Shown here: positions 6,112 to 7,564 of the stretch, piece by piece
Layout: the number at the start of each line of letters is the position of its first letter
Position numbering within the stretch: the first letter of the stretch is position 1
Source: Pseudomonadota bacterium
GTDB taxonomy: Bacteria > Pseudomonadota > Alphaproteobacteria > Acetobacterales > Acetobacteraceae
DNA: 7,564 bases
Direction of reading: 5' to 3'
Assembly (NCBI GenBank): GCA_021784255.1
Contig: JAJXSZ010000145.1
Coordinates: 1-7,564 of the forward strand
Notes under the pieces: generated by a model
The model's input: the letters and a program-made list of their open reading frames with translations, nothing else
Database searches by the model: none
What the model was told of the DNA's origin: nothing
Position numbers and translations under genes: made by a program

Positions 6112-6923
6112 GCCTGCCGCGCAACCTGCGCGTGGGCCTGGCGCTGACGGTGCTGGTGGTCGGCGTCGCGGTGCTCGCCGAGTTCTGGACGCCGTATCCG
6201 CCGCTGGCGATCGACGTGCTGCACCGCCTCGCCCCGCCCTCCGCCGCGCACTGGCTGGGCACCGATAATTTCGGCCGCGACGTCCTCTCCCAGCTCATGG
6301 CCGGCGCCGGCACCTCGCTGTTCGTCGCGGTGATCGCGGTGGCGGTGGGGGCGGGGATCGGTATCCCCGCCGGAGTGGTGGCCGCGGTGGGCGGCGGCCT
6401 GGTGGACACGGCGCTGATGCGCCTGGCCGACCTCACCTTCGCCTTTCCCGCGCTGCTGACGGCGGTGATGATCACGGCGCTGCGCGGGCCGGGGGCCGCC
6501 AACGCGATGCTGGCGATCGGCATCTTCAACATTCCGGTGTTCGCGCGGCTGGCGCGCGGGGCGGTGCTGTCGCTGCTGCGGCGCGACTTCGTGCTCGCTG
6601 CACGCGCCGTTGGCGTGCCCTGGCGCGGCATCGCCTGGCGCCACCTGCTGCCCAACGCGGCGCCGATCCTGCTGGTGCAGGCGACGATCCAGTTCGCGCT
6701 GGCGGTGCTGGCCGATGCAGCGCTGTCCTATCTCGGCCTCGGGGCGCAGCCGCCGCAGCCGTCCTGGGGGCGGATGCTCGCCGAATCGCAGAACTATGTC
6801 TGGACCGACCCGCTGCTGCCGGTGCTGCCGGGGATCGCCATCGTGGTCGCGGTGCTCGGGCTCAACCTGCTCGGCGACGGGCTGCGCGACCGGCTGGATC
6901 CGAAACTGCGGCGCGGCCGCTAA
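6108..6923 (+). CDS. ABC transporter permease, DppC/OppC-like
   Basis: Second inner-membrane permease. 271 residues, slightly shorter than many DppC proteins because the N-terminal tail before the first helix (about residues 8-25) is short. The OppC signature HWLGTDNFGRDVLS is at 48-61; helices follow near 68-94, 109-124, 131-147, 184-203 and 236-256. The EAA loop is FVLAARAVGV...RHLLPN (161-183), and LSYLGLGAQPPQPSWGRML (207-225) is the conserved stretch before the last helix. Its ATG overlaps the TGA of the previous gene (ATGA) and the GAGGG directly abuts the ATG, too close for ordinary initiation, so translation probably depends on ribosomes ending the upstream gene. No ATP-binding subunit gene follows. 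Confident family call. Confidence 0.95.
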   Translation: MSLPRNLRVGLALTVLVVGVAVLAEFWTPYPPLAIDVLHRLAPPSAAHWLGTDNFGRDVLSQLMAGAGTSLFVAVIAVAVGAGIGIPAGVVAAVGGGLVDTALMRLADLTFAFPALLTAVMITALRGPGAANAMLAIGIFNIPVFARLARGAVLSLLRRDFVLAARAVGVPWRGIAWRHLLPNAAPILLVQATIQFALAVLADAALSYLGLGAQPPQPSWGRMLAESQNYVWTDPLLPVLPGIAIVVAVLGLNLLGDGLRDRLDPKLRRGR

Positions 6924-6946
6924 GCGCGGCTACCTGGTCAGCGCCG

Positions 6947-7564
6947 CTATTTGTTGCCGATGCTCATGTCCAGCAGCGAGTGGTGCAGCGGCCGGCTGGC
7001 GACCGGCGCCGCCGGCGGCGCCTCGGCCACCTCGACGTGGCGCACCGTCGGTGCGGGATGCGTGTTGGCCAGGATCGCGCCGTTATCCGGCCGGTCGTAG
7101 ATGAAGCCGTAGGTCGGATAGACACTGCCGAACTGCCCCGGATAGTGCGGGCCGAGACCGACGCGCACCGCCGTCCAGTCGTTGTTCGGCGAGACGTCGA
7201 TCGCCACGATGTTGCGCGAGATGCCGCTGTGGTTGGAGCCCGGCCCGCCCCAGTTGGCGTGCTCGATCAGAATCTCCCGGGTGTTGACGATGCTCATCAC
7301 CACCGAGACATGGCCGAGCGGCATGCGCGCGATGCCGCGGAAGTCCAGCACCGCGCCCGGCTCCGGCCGGTGCCCGCGGGCGTAATGGCCGGCGGCGTTG
7401 TACCACCAGTCCTTGGCGTTGCCGATGATCTTGATGCCGGAGACGTCGCGGGCGAAGGGCACGCACCATTCCCAGCGCGGGTAATAGACCGCCTTCGCCG
7501 GATGGAAGACCTGCGGGTACAGCTTCGGCTGGAACGCGGCGGACTGGCGCGCGGCCGACCGGTC
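6947..7564 (-). CDS. CHAP-domain protein (putative cell-wall amidase/endopeptidase), N-terminus cut by window edge
   Basis: CHAP domains are papain-like cysteine peptidases that usually cut peptidoglycan. The visible 205 C-terminal residues contain the whole catalytic core. Numbering from the edge, Cys34 lies in WEWCVPFAR (31-39), the nucleophile motif; His85 in LGHVSVV (83-89) is the general base; and EHANWGG (101-107) supplies the third polar residue. SPNNDWTAVRVG (125-136) also fits the family. After the domain comes a Pro/Ala-rich tail (about 180-205) with no recognised domain. A signal peptide, if any, is beyond the edge, so export cannot be judged. The reading frame continues upstream of an in-frame GTG at 7462 through the catalytic cysteine to the window end, so that GTG is not the start. 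It is convergent with the permease gene, the stops 23 nt apart, and is probably unrelated in function. Proteins of this type with the WW and GHVSVV pattern are common in Acetobacteraceae (recollection, not checked). Confidence 0.88.
   Translation of the reverse strand, partial: DRSAARQSAAFQPKLYPQVFHPAKAVYYPRWEWCVPFARDVSGIKIIGNAKDWWYNAAGHYARGHRPEPGAVLDFRGIARMPLGHVSVVMSIVNTREILIEHANWGGPGSNHSGISRNIVAIDVSPNNDWTAVRVGLGPHYPGQFGSVYPTYGFIYDRPDNGAILANTHPAPTVRHVEVAEAPPAAPVASRPLHHSLLDMSIGNK

Noticed and set aside
6908..6947. GCGGCGC (6908-6914) and GCGCCGC (6941-6947) as a bidirectional terminator between the convergent genes
   Set aside because: The loop would be 26 nt and the arms lie in the coding ends of both genes; such 7-mers are common in this GC-rich DNA.

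Overview
The window is very GC-rich, with G or C at most third codon positions, and carries six genes plus one gappy intergenic stretch. Base composition and gene types fit an aerobic alphaproteobacterium. A member of the Rhodospirillales/Acetobacteraceae is my best guess from the style of the proteins; no rRNA or other phylogenetic marker is present to prove it. I see no tRNA, rRNA, CRISPR array, insertion sequence or phage gene.

Left part (1-1697, minus strand): a likely two-gene operon of single-chain iron-sulfur L-serine dehydratase (sdaA) followed 26 nt later by glucose-6-phosphate dehydrogenase (zwf), whose 3' part runs off the left edge. A credible sigma70-type promoter for this operon lies in the 197-nt divergent intergenic region. 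On the other side of that region, on the plus strand, is an M20D-family amidohydrolase (hippurate / N-acyl-amino-acid hydrolase type).

Middle (3065-3620): about 550 nt without a convincing gene. It holds a strong 30-nt hairpin just after the hydrolase and broken stretches of coding-like sequence that look like the remains of a small gene.

Right part: an operon for a peptide/nickel-type (Opp/Dpp) ABC importer, made of a periplasmic family 5 solute-binding protein and two permeases (DppB-like and DppC-like). The first gene is followed by a tight intercistronic stem-loop and the two permease genes overlap by ATGA. No ATPase gene follows: 23 nt after the second permease comes the stop codon of a convergent CHAP-domain cell-wall-hydrolase-like gene that runs off the right edge.

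Taken together, the importer and hydrolase could bring in and deacylate N-acylated amino acids or peptides, and serine dehydratase would send released serine to pyruvate. This is inference from adjacency. The gene families are all known; the most notable points are the missing ATPase genes, the decayed middle region, the C-terminal cysteine of SdaA and two unusual cysteines in the binding protein. I did not find a clearly novel system.
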